45,761 nt of DNA. It comes from Candidatus Methylobacter oryzae. GTDB taxonomy: Bacteria > Pseudomonadota > Gammaproteobacteria > Methylococcales > Methylomonadaceae. Positions within the stretch are counted from its first letter, which is position 1; each line of letters opens with the position of its first letter. The stretch covers positions 1 through 45,761 of the forward strand of contig CAMAUL010000019.1 in the NCBI GenBank assembly GCA_945861405.1, in the 5' to 3' direction. A program made the translations under genes and the position numbers. Under the pieces are notes generated by a model, which did no database searches, was not told the origin of the DNA, and saw only the letters and a list, made by a program, of their open reading frames with translations. Of this stretch, positions 26,289-33,889 are shown piece by piece.

Positions 26289-27332
26289 ATGAAAATTCTG
26301 GTGACGGGTGGCGCAGGTTTTATCGGTAGTCATACTTGTGTGGAGTTGTTGAACTCAGGATATGAGGTAGTGATCGTTGATAACCTGCTCAACAGCAAAG
26401 CCAGCGTGGTGGACAGGGTGGCAACTATTACGGGTAAACAACCAGTGTTGATACTGGCGGATGCGCGCGATCAGGCGGCATTACGTGGCATTTTTTCAAA
26501 ACACAAGATTGATGCAGTGATCCATTTCGCAGGCCTCAAAGCGGTGGGCGAATCGATCCAGGAACCTTTACAGTATTACGACAACAATATTGGCAGTACT
26601 TTGACCTTATGCCAGGTGATGGCGGAATTTGGCGTGTTCCAGTTGGTGTTCAGTTCGTCTGCCACGGTTTATGGCGACCCGGCAAGCGTTCCGATAAGTG
26701 AGGATTTCCCGCTTAAAGTGACTAATCCTTACGGTAGGTCGAAGCTGATGAATGAAGAGATCCTGCGTGATCTGTTTGTATCCGATGCACGTTGGCATAT
26801 TGTACTGCTGCGCTATTTCAACCCGGTAGGTGCGCACGAAAGCGGCATGATAGGCGAGGATCCGAATGGCGTTCCCAATAATCTGATGCCGTATCTATCT
26901 CAAGTGGCAGCTGGTAAGTTAAGCGTACTTTCGGTGTATGGTAATGATTGGCCTACGCTGGATGGCACTGGGGTGAGGGATTACATTCATGTATCTGATC
27001 TGGCCAATGGTCACAAAAAGGCCTTGGAAAAGATCAATCAAGCGCCTGGCGTTTATACCTACAACCTTGGTACCGGGCGAGGCTACAGTGTGCTGGAAAT
27101 GATTGCTGCCTTTGAACAGGTGACAGGACGGTCTGTGCCTTATCGCATTGCAGGAAGACGGCCAGGTGATATCGCAATTTGCTATGCTAATACTGCGCTG
27201 GCCAAGGCAGATCTAGGCTGGGTGGCAACGCGCGGTTTGGATGAAATGAGTGCCGACTTGTGGCGATGGCAGCAGTTTTGTGCGAGGAGTGTTGGGCAAT
27301 TAGAGATTACTGATTTAGCCGCGTGTCCGTGA
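26289..27332 (+). CDS. galE: UDP-glucose 4-epimerase
   Basis: 347 aa from ATG 26289, which has GGGGAGG about 7 bases upstream; a further in-frame ATG 87 bases earlier would add residues unlike the family. The NAD motif is TGGAGFIGSH at residues 7-16, the catalytic set SSSATVYG near 123-130 and YGRSK near 150 (Tyr-x3-Lys). The C-terminal RPGDIAICYANT segment is typical of GalE. It interconverts UDP-glucose and UDP-galactose (some also UDP-GlcNAc/GalNAc) in the cytoplasm and supplies donors for the polysaccharide. It is monocistronic by position. Confidence 0.93.
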   Translation: MKILVTGGAGFIGSHTCVELLNSGYEVVIVDNLLNSKASVVDRVATITGKQPVLILADARDQAALRGIFSKHKIDAVIHFAGLKAVGESIQEPLQYYDNNIGSTLTLCQVMAEFGVFQLVFSSSATVYGDPASVPISEDFPLKVTNPYGRSKLMNEEILRDLFVSDARWHIVLLRYFNPVGAHESGMIGEDPNGVPNNLMPYLSQVAAGKLSVLSVYGNDWPTLDGTGVRDYIHVSDLANGHKKALEKINQAPGVYTYNLGTGRGYSVLEMIAAFEQVTGRSVPYRIAGRRPGDIAICYANTALAKADLGWVATRGLDEMSADLWRWQQFCARSVGQLEITDLAACP

Positions 27333-27412
27333 AATTGGAGAAAGATCAGTGGCTGATTGCTCCGTTAGGATGGTATTTAAATAAAAGGGATGAACATGGC
27401 AGAGAAGAGACC

Positions 27413-27979
27413 TCATAATATTGTAGAATTGTTGTAATCTCGCTGGACAATTCGGCTAGGGTTGCCGAGCACTAGGCAGCGGGGAGGGGTGTCTTGGGTA
27501 ACCACTGTGCCAGCCCCAATGGTGACTCCATCTCCGATACTGACATTAGCGCATATTTGTGCATGAGGGCCAATATACACACCTTCGCCAATCACTAATT
27601 TCTTATCTGTAGCCTCGACCGATCCTAACTTGACTTGCTGAAAAATGGTACAGCCTGGCCCAATACGACAATTTCTTATTTCAATCCCCCCGAAGTGATA
27701 AATGTGGAGACCGGGTGCAATATCTGCACTTTGGTCAAGATTGATGCTATGGGCTTTACGTACACAAGCTGACAACATCCAGTAGGACGGGTGAAGGGGA
27801 GTTGCAATGATCCAGCCGTAGTGGTGTCTGCGTACGTTACTCAGCCAGCGCCCAAAGCGGTATATTATTAGCGCCTGAAGTCCTCTATTTGCTCGTAGCA
27901 AACGCAGGAAATCAATTGGGCTGTAGATTTCAGCCCAACGATGTTCTCGCATCATATCGGCGCGAATATTCTCAAACAC
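27413..27979 (-). CDS. serine-acetyltransferase-like hexapeptide acyltransferase
   Basis: 188 aa. An N-terminal helical part (RADMMREHRWAEIYSPIDFL) is followed by a left-handed beta-helix of hexapeptide repeats: IEIRNCRIGPGCTIFQQVKL, IGEGVYIGPHAQICANVSIG, VTIGAGTVVTQD. The arrangement resembles CysE-like acetyltransferases found in polysaccharide loci, with the short CysE N-terminal domain reduced. It probably transfers acetyl from acetyl-CoA to a sugar. The start overlaps the end of the next upstream gene by 8 bases, so the two are coupled. Confidence 0.82.
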   Translation of the reverse strand: MFENIRADMMREHRWAEIYSPIDFLRLLRANRGLQALIIYRFGRWLSNVRRHHYGWIIATPLHPSYWMLSACVRKAHSINLDQSADIAPGLHIYHFGGIEIRNCRIGPGCTIFQQVKLGSVEATDKKLVIGEGVYIGPHAQICANVSIGDGVTIGAGTVVTQDTPPRCLVLGNPSRIVQRDYNNSTIL

Positions 27980-28607
27980 TTATGCCCTCCCATTTGTCTG
28001 TTGCAGGTTGTATGGCATCTGTATCATGGAACATCCGCAACTTGGAATTGTCGAAATTCCGCGACACCAGTCGCGCCGGATTGCCCTGCATTACAACGCC
28101 TGCAGGGATACTTTTGCTAAGCACTGTCCCGGGCAGTAGCGTGGAGCCATCGCCGATACTAATAGCGCCGTAAATCACACAATCGGAACCAATCCACACA
28201 TTGCTTCCAATCTCCGGGCGACCATTATCAGCATGACCCATGCCGATGGTGACTCGCGTACCAATTATTGTCCCTGTGCCAATTTTGCTCGCTCCGAAAA
28301 TTATATATCCTTGGTCTGAAAAAAAAATACCGTAGTCAATTTTAATGCACTCACTAATTTCAATCTTGGAGTTGGCCTTGATCGCCCACTTCAGCGGAGC
28401 AAAGGGCATAAACATGACGCGCCAGACCCATCCCCACCGAGCACTATCCTTACGCTTTAAATACAACAAGTGATTAATACGATGTAGCATCAGCAACTGC
28501 AACCCCGGTGAACTCACCATCAATAAAGCGCATGAACCCAAACTCATAGGCCGCCCCGGCCAGCGCAGCCGATGGGCAATATCAAAATCCATCGACATTT
28601 TGCTCAT
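27972..28607 (-). CDS. left-handed beta-helix acyltransferase (WcaF/NeuD-like group)
   Basis: 211 aa. An amphipathic N-terminal region (LGSCALLMVSSPGLQLLMLH) precedes hexapeptide repeats: IEISECIKIDYGIFF, ASKIGTGTIIGTRVTIGMGH, IGSNVWIGSDCVIYGAISIG, and the end motif GNPARLVSRNF. The histidine in GMGH could serve the acyl transfer. It sits between another hexapeptide acetyltransferase and an SGNH-like lipoprotein, overlapping both, which suggests a small O-acetylation operon for the exopolysaccharide. Confidence 0.82.
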   Translation of the reverse strand: MSKMSMDFDIAHRLRWPGRPMSLGSCALLMVSSPGLQLLMLHRINHLLYLKRKDSARWGWVWRVMFMPFAPLKWAIKANSKIEISECIKIDYGIFFSDQGYIIFGASKIGTGTIIGTRVTIGMGHADNGRPEIGSNVWIGSDCVIYGAISIGDGSTLLPGTVLSKSIPAGVVMQGNPARLVSRNFDNSKLRMFHDTDAIQPATDKWEGISV

Positions 28608-29425
28608 CTTGCCGCCTGCTTGCTAGGCAGAGTACTGATAAAATTCAGTAAGGCGGAAGCTACCAATTCCTGTCCGCGTTCATTGAGATGACCGCCATCA
28701 TCGGTAAGTTCAGGATTCAGCGCCTCGACCTCTTGCCCATTTACGCGTACCTTGCAGCATACACCAGACTCTATCCGGGCAAGATCAAACAAGCGGCCCG
28801 CCGCGAGATATCGTTCACGAAGCTGTGTGTTGAACTCTGCACGCTTGGCGTTGTCGAGATACCCGTTGGGCTGTTTGCCCATGAGTCGTTTGATCCAGGC
28901 CTTTGGCCCTGTTTGTACCGCCATCAGCGGGGCGGTAACTGGCACGAAGTTGGTATATGGATGTCTTTGAGCCAAGGATTCCAGGCTGGCAATATACTCG
29001 TTAGCCACTTGCCTGGCATCGGTAGTAGCATTGAAATCGACATAACATAGCTTCATCAGGGCTACGTCCGCCCCTTGGGCTGCGCCAGCATCAATTGCGG
29101 CAGTAAAATCCTGGATTTTTGACATTGGGTCACCGTTCTTGCCGATGGTAAAATGGCTGATACCTTGTGCTACGGGTACCATCCGCCGCTCGTGAATATC
29201 AATCTTGACGCCGTCCCGATCGGCTAGACGCGTTATGCCGTTGAGGATGTTATAGCCTACCGACTGGTGACCGAAAACCACGCGCTTTTTTTCCAGTACT
29301 TTCCATTCCGGGATCACGTGTTGTGTTGTTATCGCCATTGATGTCTCCTCGTGGTTCGATTTATTACACCCCGGTGCCAGTATCGTCAGCGCAACCAGCA
29401 ACCACCATTTATTCACATTACTCAT
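28604..29425 (-). CDS. SGNH-hydrolase-like lipoprotein
   Basis: About 273 aa from ATG 29425, chosen because AAGG lies 7 bases upstream; in-frame ATGs at 29431 and 29458 are alternatives. The start MSNVNKWWLLVALTILAPGC is a good lipoprotein signal with the modified cysteine at residue 20. The mature part has GHQSVGYNIL (likely block I with the nucleophile serine) and DGGHLNERGQ near the C terminus (Asp-x2-His pair), fitting an SGNH/GDSL esterase or acetyltransferase. It shares its operon with two acetyltransferases, so it may move or remove acetyl groups on the polymer in the periplasm. Confidence 0.75.
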   Translation of the reverse strand: MSNVNKWWLLVALTILAPGCNKSNHEETSMAITTQHVIPEWKVLEKKRVVFGHQSVGYNILNGITRLADRDGVKIDIHERRMVPVAQGISHFTIGKNGDPMSKIQDFTAAIDAGAAQGADVALMKLCYVDFNATTDARQVANEYIASLESLAQRHPYTNFVPVTAPLMAVQTGPKAWIKRLMGKQPNGYLDNAKRAEFNTQLRERYLAAGRLFDLARIESGVCCKVRVNGQEVEALNPELTDDGGHLNERGQELVASALLNFISTLPSKQAAR

Positions 29426-29700
29426 CGTCATACCTTGTTTCTGTTTAACTTTATTCATAGAAAAAAACCGGTTGGTTATTTACAAGTGTTTTTAAGATAA
29501 TAGGAGGATCAATTTTTTTAATCAATTAGTGCTATTACTTAATCAGATGACCCCGATATTGAACTGAATGTCCTACATTAAAACCCAAAGTATTTTTTTA
29601 ATTCTAAAGTGACTTTTTTAAGTTCATTTGTTTACACTCAGCAGCCAAGTATTGGCGGTTTAGTATTTGGGTCGGCCACTGTCTCCATTGTAATTCCTGC

Positions 29701-30375
29701 TCAGTGCAGCATAGTAGCAGTGGCTTTGCGCTTGGCTTCGATGTCACGGTAGATGAATTCAGCTTGATCAAGACCAATGCCAAACTCCTTGGACAACTCG
29801 GCGCTCGGTTCACCGCTATTGCAAGCCAGCAAGGCAATATCCATTTTGTCGTAAGGAGGGGTGCGATTCAAACTGATGTGAAATCCTGATTTCGCTAGTT
29901 CCCAAGCTCCAGCTCTCTTGTCGTTATACACAACTCTGTCCAAGAGTCGTCATACCGGCATGGATGCCGGTATCCAGCGCCATGGACGGTAACTTGACAG
30001 CTATGTAAGAGTTTGATCGAAGCGAAGTGCCAGTCGATAGCTTCACATCCATGTGACTGGATTCCGGCATCCCTGCCAGAATGACGGTGTCTCGCAGACA
30101 CTTGTGTATAACGATGAGAGCTGGAGCTTGGGAACCAGCATAACCACATCAGTTTGAATCGCACCCGTAAGGCAGGGCAAAATAGAATTCGTCTTACTCT
30201 TGTGCCATGCTGTAAGTATCGGCGGTGGGTTGGGCGATGCAGATATCCTTGGGAAGCTCCCGTGCCAGAGCATAGTCTTGCGTCTTATAGAGGTGTGCGA
30301 TAGGCTTTACATCGGCTGAGCTATCACCATTTTTCATGAAAAAGCCTTGGTCGTATTCCAGGCGGTTGGGTGTGA
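29701..30375 (-). pseudogene. nadE: NAD synthetase (nadE) 3' fragment, broken
   Basis: The minus strand encodes the C-terminal part of NAD+ synthase in one frame once an insert is removed: NRLEYDQGFFMKNGDSSADV, KPIAHLYKTQDYALARELPK, IAQPTADTYSMAQE, stop, DEFYFALPYDKMDIALL, then FIYRDIEAKRKATATMLH. The N-terminal ATP-binding half is missing, an in-frame TAA replaces the usual Gln codon before DEFYF (about 30195), and a 310-bp element splits the PYDK motif. It is thus dead three times over and is a relic near the end of the secretion operon. Confidence 0.8.
29857..30166. mobile_element. 310-bp MITE-like element inside the nadE fragment
   Basis: The element has long imperfect terminal inverted repeats: GGTGCGATTCAAACTGATGTG at the left (29860-29880, one base longer than 20 only when both G are counted) recurs inverted at 30145-30165, and GTTCCCAAGCTCCAGCTCTC recurs in both arms. 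It is flanked by GTAAGG at 29851-29856 and 30167-30172, a 6-bp target duplication. Deleting the element and one copy restores nadE codons L-P-Y-D-K in frame. Inner arms carry the CCGGCATGGATGCCGG-type motif known from many proteobacterial dispersed repeats. No transposase is encoded. Confidence 0.8.
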
Positions 30376-30399
30376 ATATTGGTTAAAGATCAGTGTTTA

Positions 30400-32022
30400 T
30401 CAATATTTAAACACAATATTGGCATGAATGCGGTTGTTGCCTGCCTTGGTAGTTCCTGCCTCAGCAGTATCCAACGCCGTGGCAAAGGCGATATTGCCCA
30501 TGAAATATTCGCGCCATTGATAACGCGCACCAAATCCCGTACCACTCAGGTTCCAGTCCTTGACTTGCCCTGCTGTTGTGCTTTGCAGGCGACCGTGACC
30601 ATAATCGTAAAAAGCAAACAGATTGACTTTTTGCCCTTCGATTGCGGCTAAGGCAGGCAAAGTGGGCGAAGTGACTTCAAATTTTACAATCTGACCGCTA
30701 TCAGCCCCGGTTTCGCGTTGATCGTAGCCTCTGACATCGAAGCTGCCGCCTATGCCGAGCTGCTCTCCGGCTATCAGCGGGCCGTGGCTCTGCTGACCGG
30801 TAAGAGTGGTTTGTAATAGCCAGTCTTTTACATTGACCGAAAAATTGCTGCCAAAGCGTAACAAATCCCAGTTTTGCTTGGCATTAAGGCGGGCCGCCTG
30901 GTAATGTGTCTGGGTATTGTGTCCGCCGAAGTCGGTATTGCCTACCCACTGCACATAGTAGCCGGTATGGGTGTTTTGCCAGGGATACTCGCCTTTATAT
31001 AGCACACTGAACGGTGCACTACGGACATTGGCGCCTAGCTGGATATTTTGAAATTGAATATCATTGATGAAATAGCGATTATCAATGCCCAAATCCAGGC
31101 TATGCTCGTACTTGCCCAATTTGGGTAAAAACTGCTGATAATGGATGCCGTACATTTCACCCGCTCCGGTCACCGTCAAATCGGTTGCCACCGTACCCAC
31201 ATTAACCGAGGAATTGGCGTAATAAGCGCTCAACCAGCCTTTGAGCCGATAGATAGGCAAGCTATAGCTGGCACCGTATTGTTTAACGGTATCGGCGTGA
31301 TCAGGGGAGGTCGAGTAACTGCCGTTGACGATATGATCCATTCCCCACAAATTGCTGTATTGCAATGCGCCGGTCAACCGGTAATCACCCGAACTGACCG
31401 TGCCGTAATTATTGGCAGTTAAAGAAGCCTGATAGGGGCGGCGTTCGTTTACTGCAACATTGGCATCTAATTTATCAGGCGTTTTACTGGGTTTAAAGGT
31501 GACTTGTACCTGTTTTGAGGGATGTTTATTGGCGACTTTAATCGCTTCGGCCAAATCCTGAGTATTGGGCGATTCAGGCTTTTTAAGGACAGGTAAGCTG
31601 GCGATGATGTTGTTCTTGGCAAAGTACTTATTACCGGTCACTTCGATTTCACCTAAGGTAAAGGAGACAATTTGCAGTTTTATATCGCCGGTAGTCAGCG
31701 TTTGCGGCGGCACGATAACCCGATAAAACGGGTAGCCCTGTTCGCTGATAATCGATTCAAGCGCCTTGCTGACCTCTTGCAGTTCTTTAAGTGAGTAAGA
31801 TTTGTTTTGCAGCGGTTTAAAATGCGCGTCAATGAACGGTTGGGACAGCGGCGACAAACCCTCAACCGAAAAATGCGTAATGTTAAACTTGAATTCCGCT
31901 GGTGCCGCAGCCAGACAAGATGCCGGAGGAGTTAGGCATAAACCAGCCGTGATTAAGGCTGATCTGATATAGCGGGCAGTAACCCAATGAATTTTGCTAT
32001 CTATTTTTTGTTGTTTTTTCAT
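30400..32022 (-). CDS. TpsB outer-membrane transporter (ShlB/FhaC/HecB family)
   Basis: 540 aa. After a signal peptide ending near SCLAAAP come POTRA domains (FNITHFSVEGLSPLSQPFID, then LGEIEVTGNKYF, about residues 45-200) and a beta-barrel with alternating strands. GGSFDVRGYDQRE contains the conserved VRGY motif of barrel strand loop L6, and the protein ends in a phenylalanine-containing strand (IVFKY), as outer-membrane proteins do. It should export the TpsA adhesin encoded upstream in the same orientation. The C-terminal end lies next to the nadE relic. Confidence 0.88.
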   Translation of the reverse strand: MKKQQKIDSKIHWVTARYIRSALITAGLCLTPPASCLAAAPAEFKFNITHFSVEGLSPLSQPFIDAHFKPLQNKSYSLKELQEVSKALESIISEQGYPFYRVIVPPQTLTTGDIKLQIVSFTLGEIEVTGNKYFAKNNIIASLPVLKKPESPNTQDLAEAIKVANKHPSKQVQVTFKPSKTPDKLDANVAVNERRPYQASLTANNYGTVSSGDYRLTGALQYSNLWGMDHIVNGSYSTSPDHADTVKQYGASYSLPIYRLKGWLSAYYANSSVNVGTVATDLTVTGAGEMYGIHYQQFLPKLGKYEHSLDLGIDNRYFINDIQFQNIQLGANVRSAPFSVLYKGEYPWQNTHTGYYVQWVGNTDFGGHNTQTHYQAARLNAKQNWDLLRFGSNFSVNVKDWLLQTTLTGQQSHGPLIAGEQLGIGGSFDVRGYDQRETGADSGQIVKFEVTSPTLPALAAIEGQKVNLFAFYDYGHGRLQSTTAGQVKDWNLSGTGFGARYQWREYFMGNIAFATALDTAEAGTTKAGNNRIHANIVFKY

Positions 32023-32063
32023 GAGTTTTTTGGTTCTGTAGTTGGATTATTTCCAGCGTTAAT

Positions 32064-32456
32064 CTACTTGGAAACTTTGCAGTGCAACGTTTCTACAGGT
32101 ACAACTTGCAGTTTTATATCGCCGCTAGCCAGTGTTTGCGGCGGCACTATAACCTGATAGAACGGAAATCCCTGCTCGTGAATTACCCGCTCAAGGGCCT
32201 TGCTGACATTCTGTAGTTCTTTAAGCGTATAGGATTTGTTTTGTAGCGGTCTAAAATAGTCGTCAATAAACGTTTGAGAAAGCTGCGACAAACCATCAAG
32301 TGAAAAATGCGTAACGTTGAACTTGAATTCCTGAGGTGCAGCAGCCAGACAAGATGCCTGCGGAATGAGGCATAAGCTGGCCGCAATTAAGATTGATCTG
32401 ACTAAACGGGCATTAAATCGATGATTTTTTTTAGCCATTTTTTGTTGTTTTTGCAT
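32064..32456 (-). pseudogene. truncated TpsB copy (signal peptide and first POTRA only)
   Basis: About 130 aa. It repeats the beginning of the full transporter next to it: MQKQQKMAKKNHRFNARLVR against MKKQQKIDSKIHWVTARYIR, then FKFNVTHFSLDGLSQLSQTF and PFYQVIVPPQTLASGDIKLQ. Similarity stops at LQ(V/I)V, and ten unrelated residues and a stop follow. ATG 32456 matches the start of the full copy. It is a partial tandem duplication and probably inactive, though a secreted soluble POTRA fragment cannot be excluded. Confidence 0.75.
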
Positions 32457-32536
32457 GATTTTTTCACATAGTCCGCAGATAGCTGAATTTGCCATTGTTA
32501 TTGCGTAGAAGCATTGCTCCGCAGTTTAAGTTTACA

Positions 32537-33856
32537 TTAACAACCGTCATCACCAGTATCGGAGGTATTGCCACCAATGCCGGATGTATCATTACCAGAT
32601 GGACTTTTATCAGAGTTTGTTATTTTTTCGCCATCGGAGTTTTTACCTTCCTCTACTGTTTTGGTGTTTTTACCATCGTTAGACTCAACGGTAGTCTTTC
32701 CACTGATCGATTTAACATCTGTATCACCTTTGGTTTTAGTGGGTTCTTTAGTCACGTCCTTAGGATTAGTCTTATCCGTCTTCGGATCGCGACCCGTGAC
32801 CCTATTGAGGTCAATCTGTGTTGATTTAGCAAGATTACCGTCGCTGTCCAAGGTGAATCCCGCCGGTACCGAGGTTATGTTTCCTTGTTCGTCGGTCGAA
32901 GTTAGTTCTCCTTCCGTGGTAGTAAGAGTGCCGTTTGATTCGGCATCTCCCGCCGAGCCTCTTATGCCGATAGTGGCAACCGGGGTTTTCAGGGCAAAAG
33001 CGTCATGATCGTTTTTACCGATACTGCCGGTTAGCATGCGCATGCCGCCGGCTGCTAAACGCAATAAAACCTGATCTTTTTTATCTTTAATGTTGTAGAT
33101 GTATTTTTTAATTTCCATTTCACTGTCGGCACTCAGAGTGACTTTTTGACCATCAGGAAATACCACCAGTGCGTAACTCTCCTTTTCACTGTATAGGATG
33201 TCGGAGTTATATAAGGGCTTGCCTACCGACAGCGGGCGATTTTTTGCGTCTTTGTCGACCATCTTTTTTGCGAATACTTCGCCTTTAATGTCAACCACGC
33301 GCGCCACTATGCTTTCCTCGGTTCTTTCCTTTTTGTCGGCGACTTCTTGCGCACTCTTTGCACAAGCTTCGTCACAAATTTGTATAGCAAACTCTGCTTT
33401 TTCAGAACCGGGTTTAACCGTGTCAGTAGGTGTTTTTATTTGGAAGCGTTGAGGGTCACCCTTGGCAATATCACCGGTACTGGCTTGAACGCCGCCTTCA
33501 TGTAACACTAACTGTGCGGTTTTGTTGGCTGATTGGTTGTCATAGTGATCGATACTAAAGTTACTGTCCGGACGCACGGTTACCTTAGCACCGTCGATAA
33601 ATTCGATAATCACAAAACTGCGTTCGGTGGTCTGGATATTGTCGCCCTGAAAAATCTCTGTACCGGTACCGAGGATTCGCGGCGCGGCTCCCGGTAACTG
33701 GGCGGCATTACTGCCTTTTACAAAGCTGATATGGCCGACGACTTGAGGTGCCGCATAAGCGGGCAGGGTAACCATTAATCCTATTGTCAGACTCAGGACA
33801 GGTAAGCACAGCCGTAAGCCATAATGTTTAATAATCTTAGCTAATCGAATAGACAT
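32537..33856 (-). CDS. periplasmic protein with two FecR domains
   Basis: 439 aa. A signal peptide (LCLPVLSLTIGLMVTLPAYA) is followed by a FecR domain (about residues 40-150: GHISFVKGSNA, VTVRPDSNFSID, FQIKTPTDTVKPG) and a second one (about 190-310: DIKGEVFAKK, VTLSADSEMEIK, FALKTPVATIGIRGS). The last 100 residues are low-complexity, rich in T, K, D, S and N, and end in a single cysteine (GDDGC). Here it sits between TpsA and TpsB, 33 bases after TpsA, so it probably works in secretion, anchoring or sensing of the adhesin rather than in iron uptake. No sigma factor is nearby. Confidence 0.82.
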   Translation of the reverse strand: MSIRLAKIIKHYGLRLCLPVLSLTIGLMVTLPAYAAPQVVGHISFVKGSNAAQLPGAAPRILGTGTEIFQGDNIQTTERSFVIIEFIDGAKVTVRPDSNFSIDHYDNQSANKTAQLVLHEGGVQASTGDIAKGDPQRFQIKTPTDTVKPGSEKAEFAIQICDEACAKSAQEVADKKERTEESIVARVVDIKGEVFAKKMVDKDAKNRPLSVGKPLYNSDILYSEKESYALVVFPDGQKVTLSADSEMEIKKYIYNIKDKKDQVLLRLAAGGMRMLTGSIGKNDHDAFALKTPVATIGIRGSAGDAESNGTLTTTEGELTSTDEQGNITSVPAGFTLDSDGNLAKSTQIDLNRVTGRDPKTDKTNPKDVTKEPTKTKGDTDVKSISGKTTVESNDGKNTKTVEEGKNSDGEKITNSDKSPSGNDTSGIGGNTSDTGDDGC

Positions 33857-33889
33857 GGTGGTTATAGTAAGAAGGAGATTAATGGATTA

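Noticed and set aside
29604-29700. A 16-codon frame (METVADPNTKPPILGC) downstream of the nadE fragment
   Set aside because: Too short, no ribosome site and no known match; not listed as a gene.
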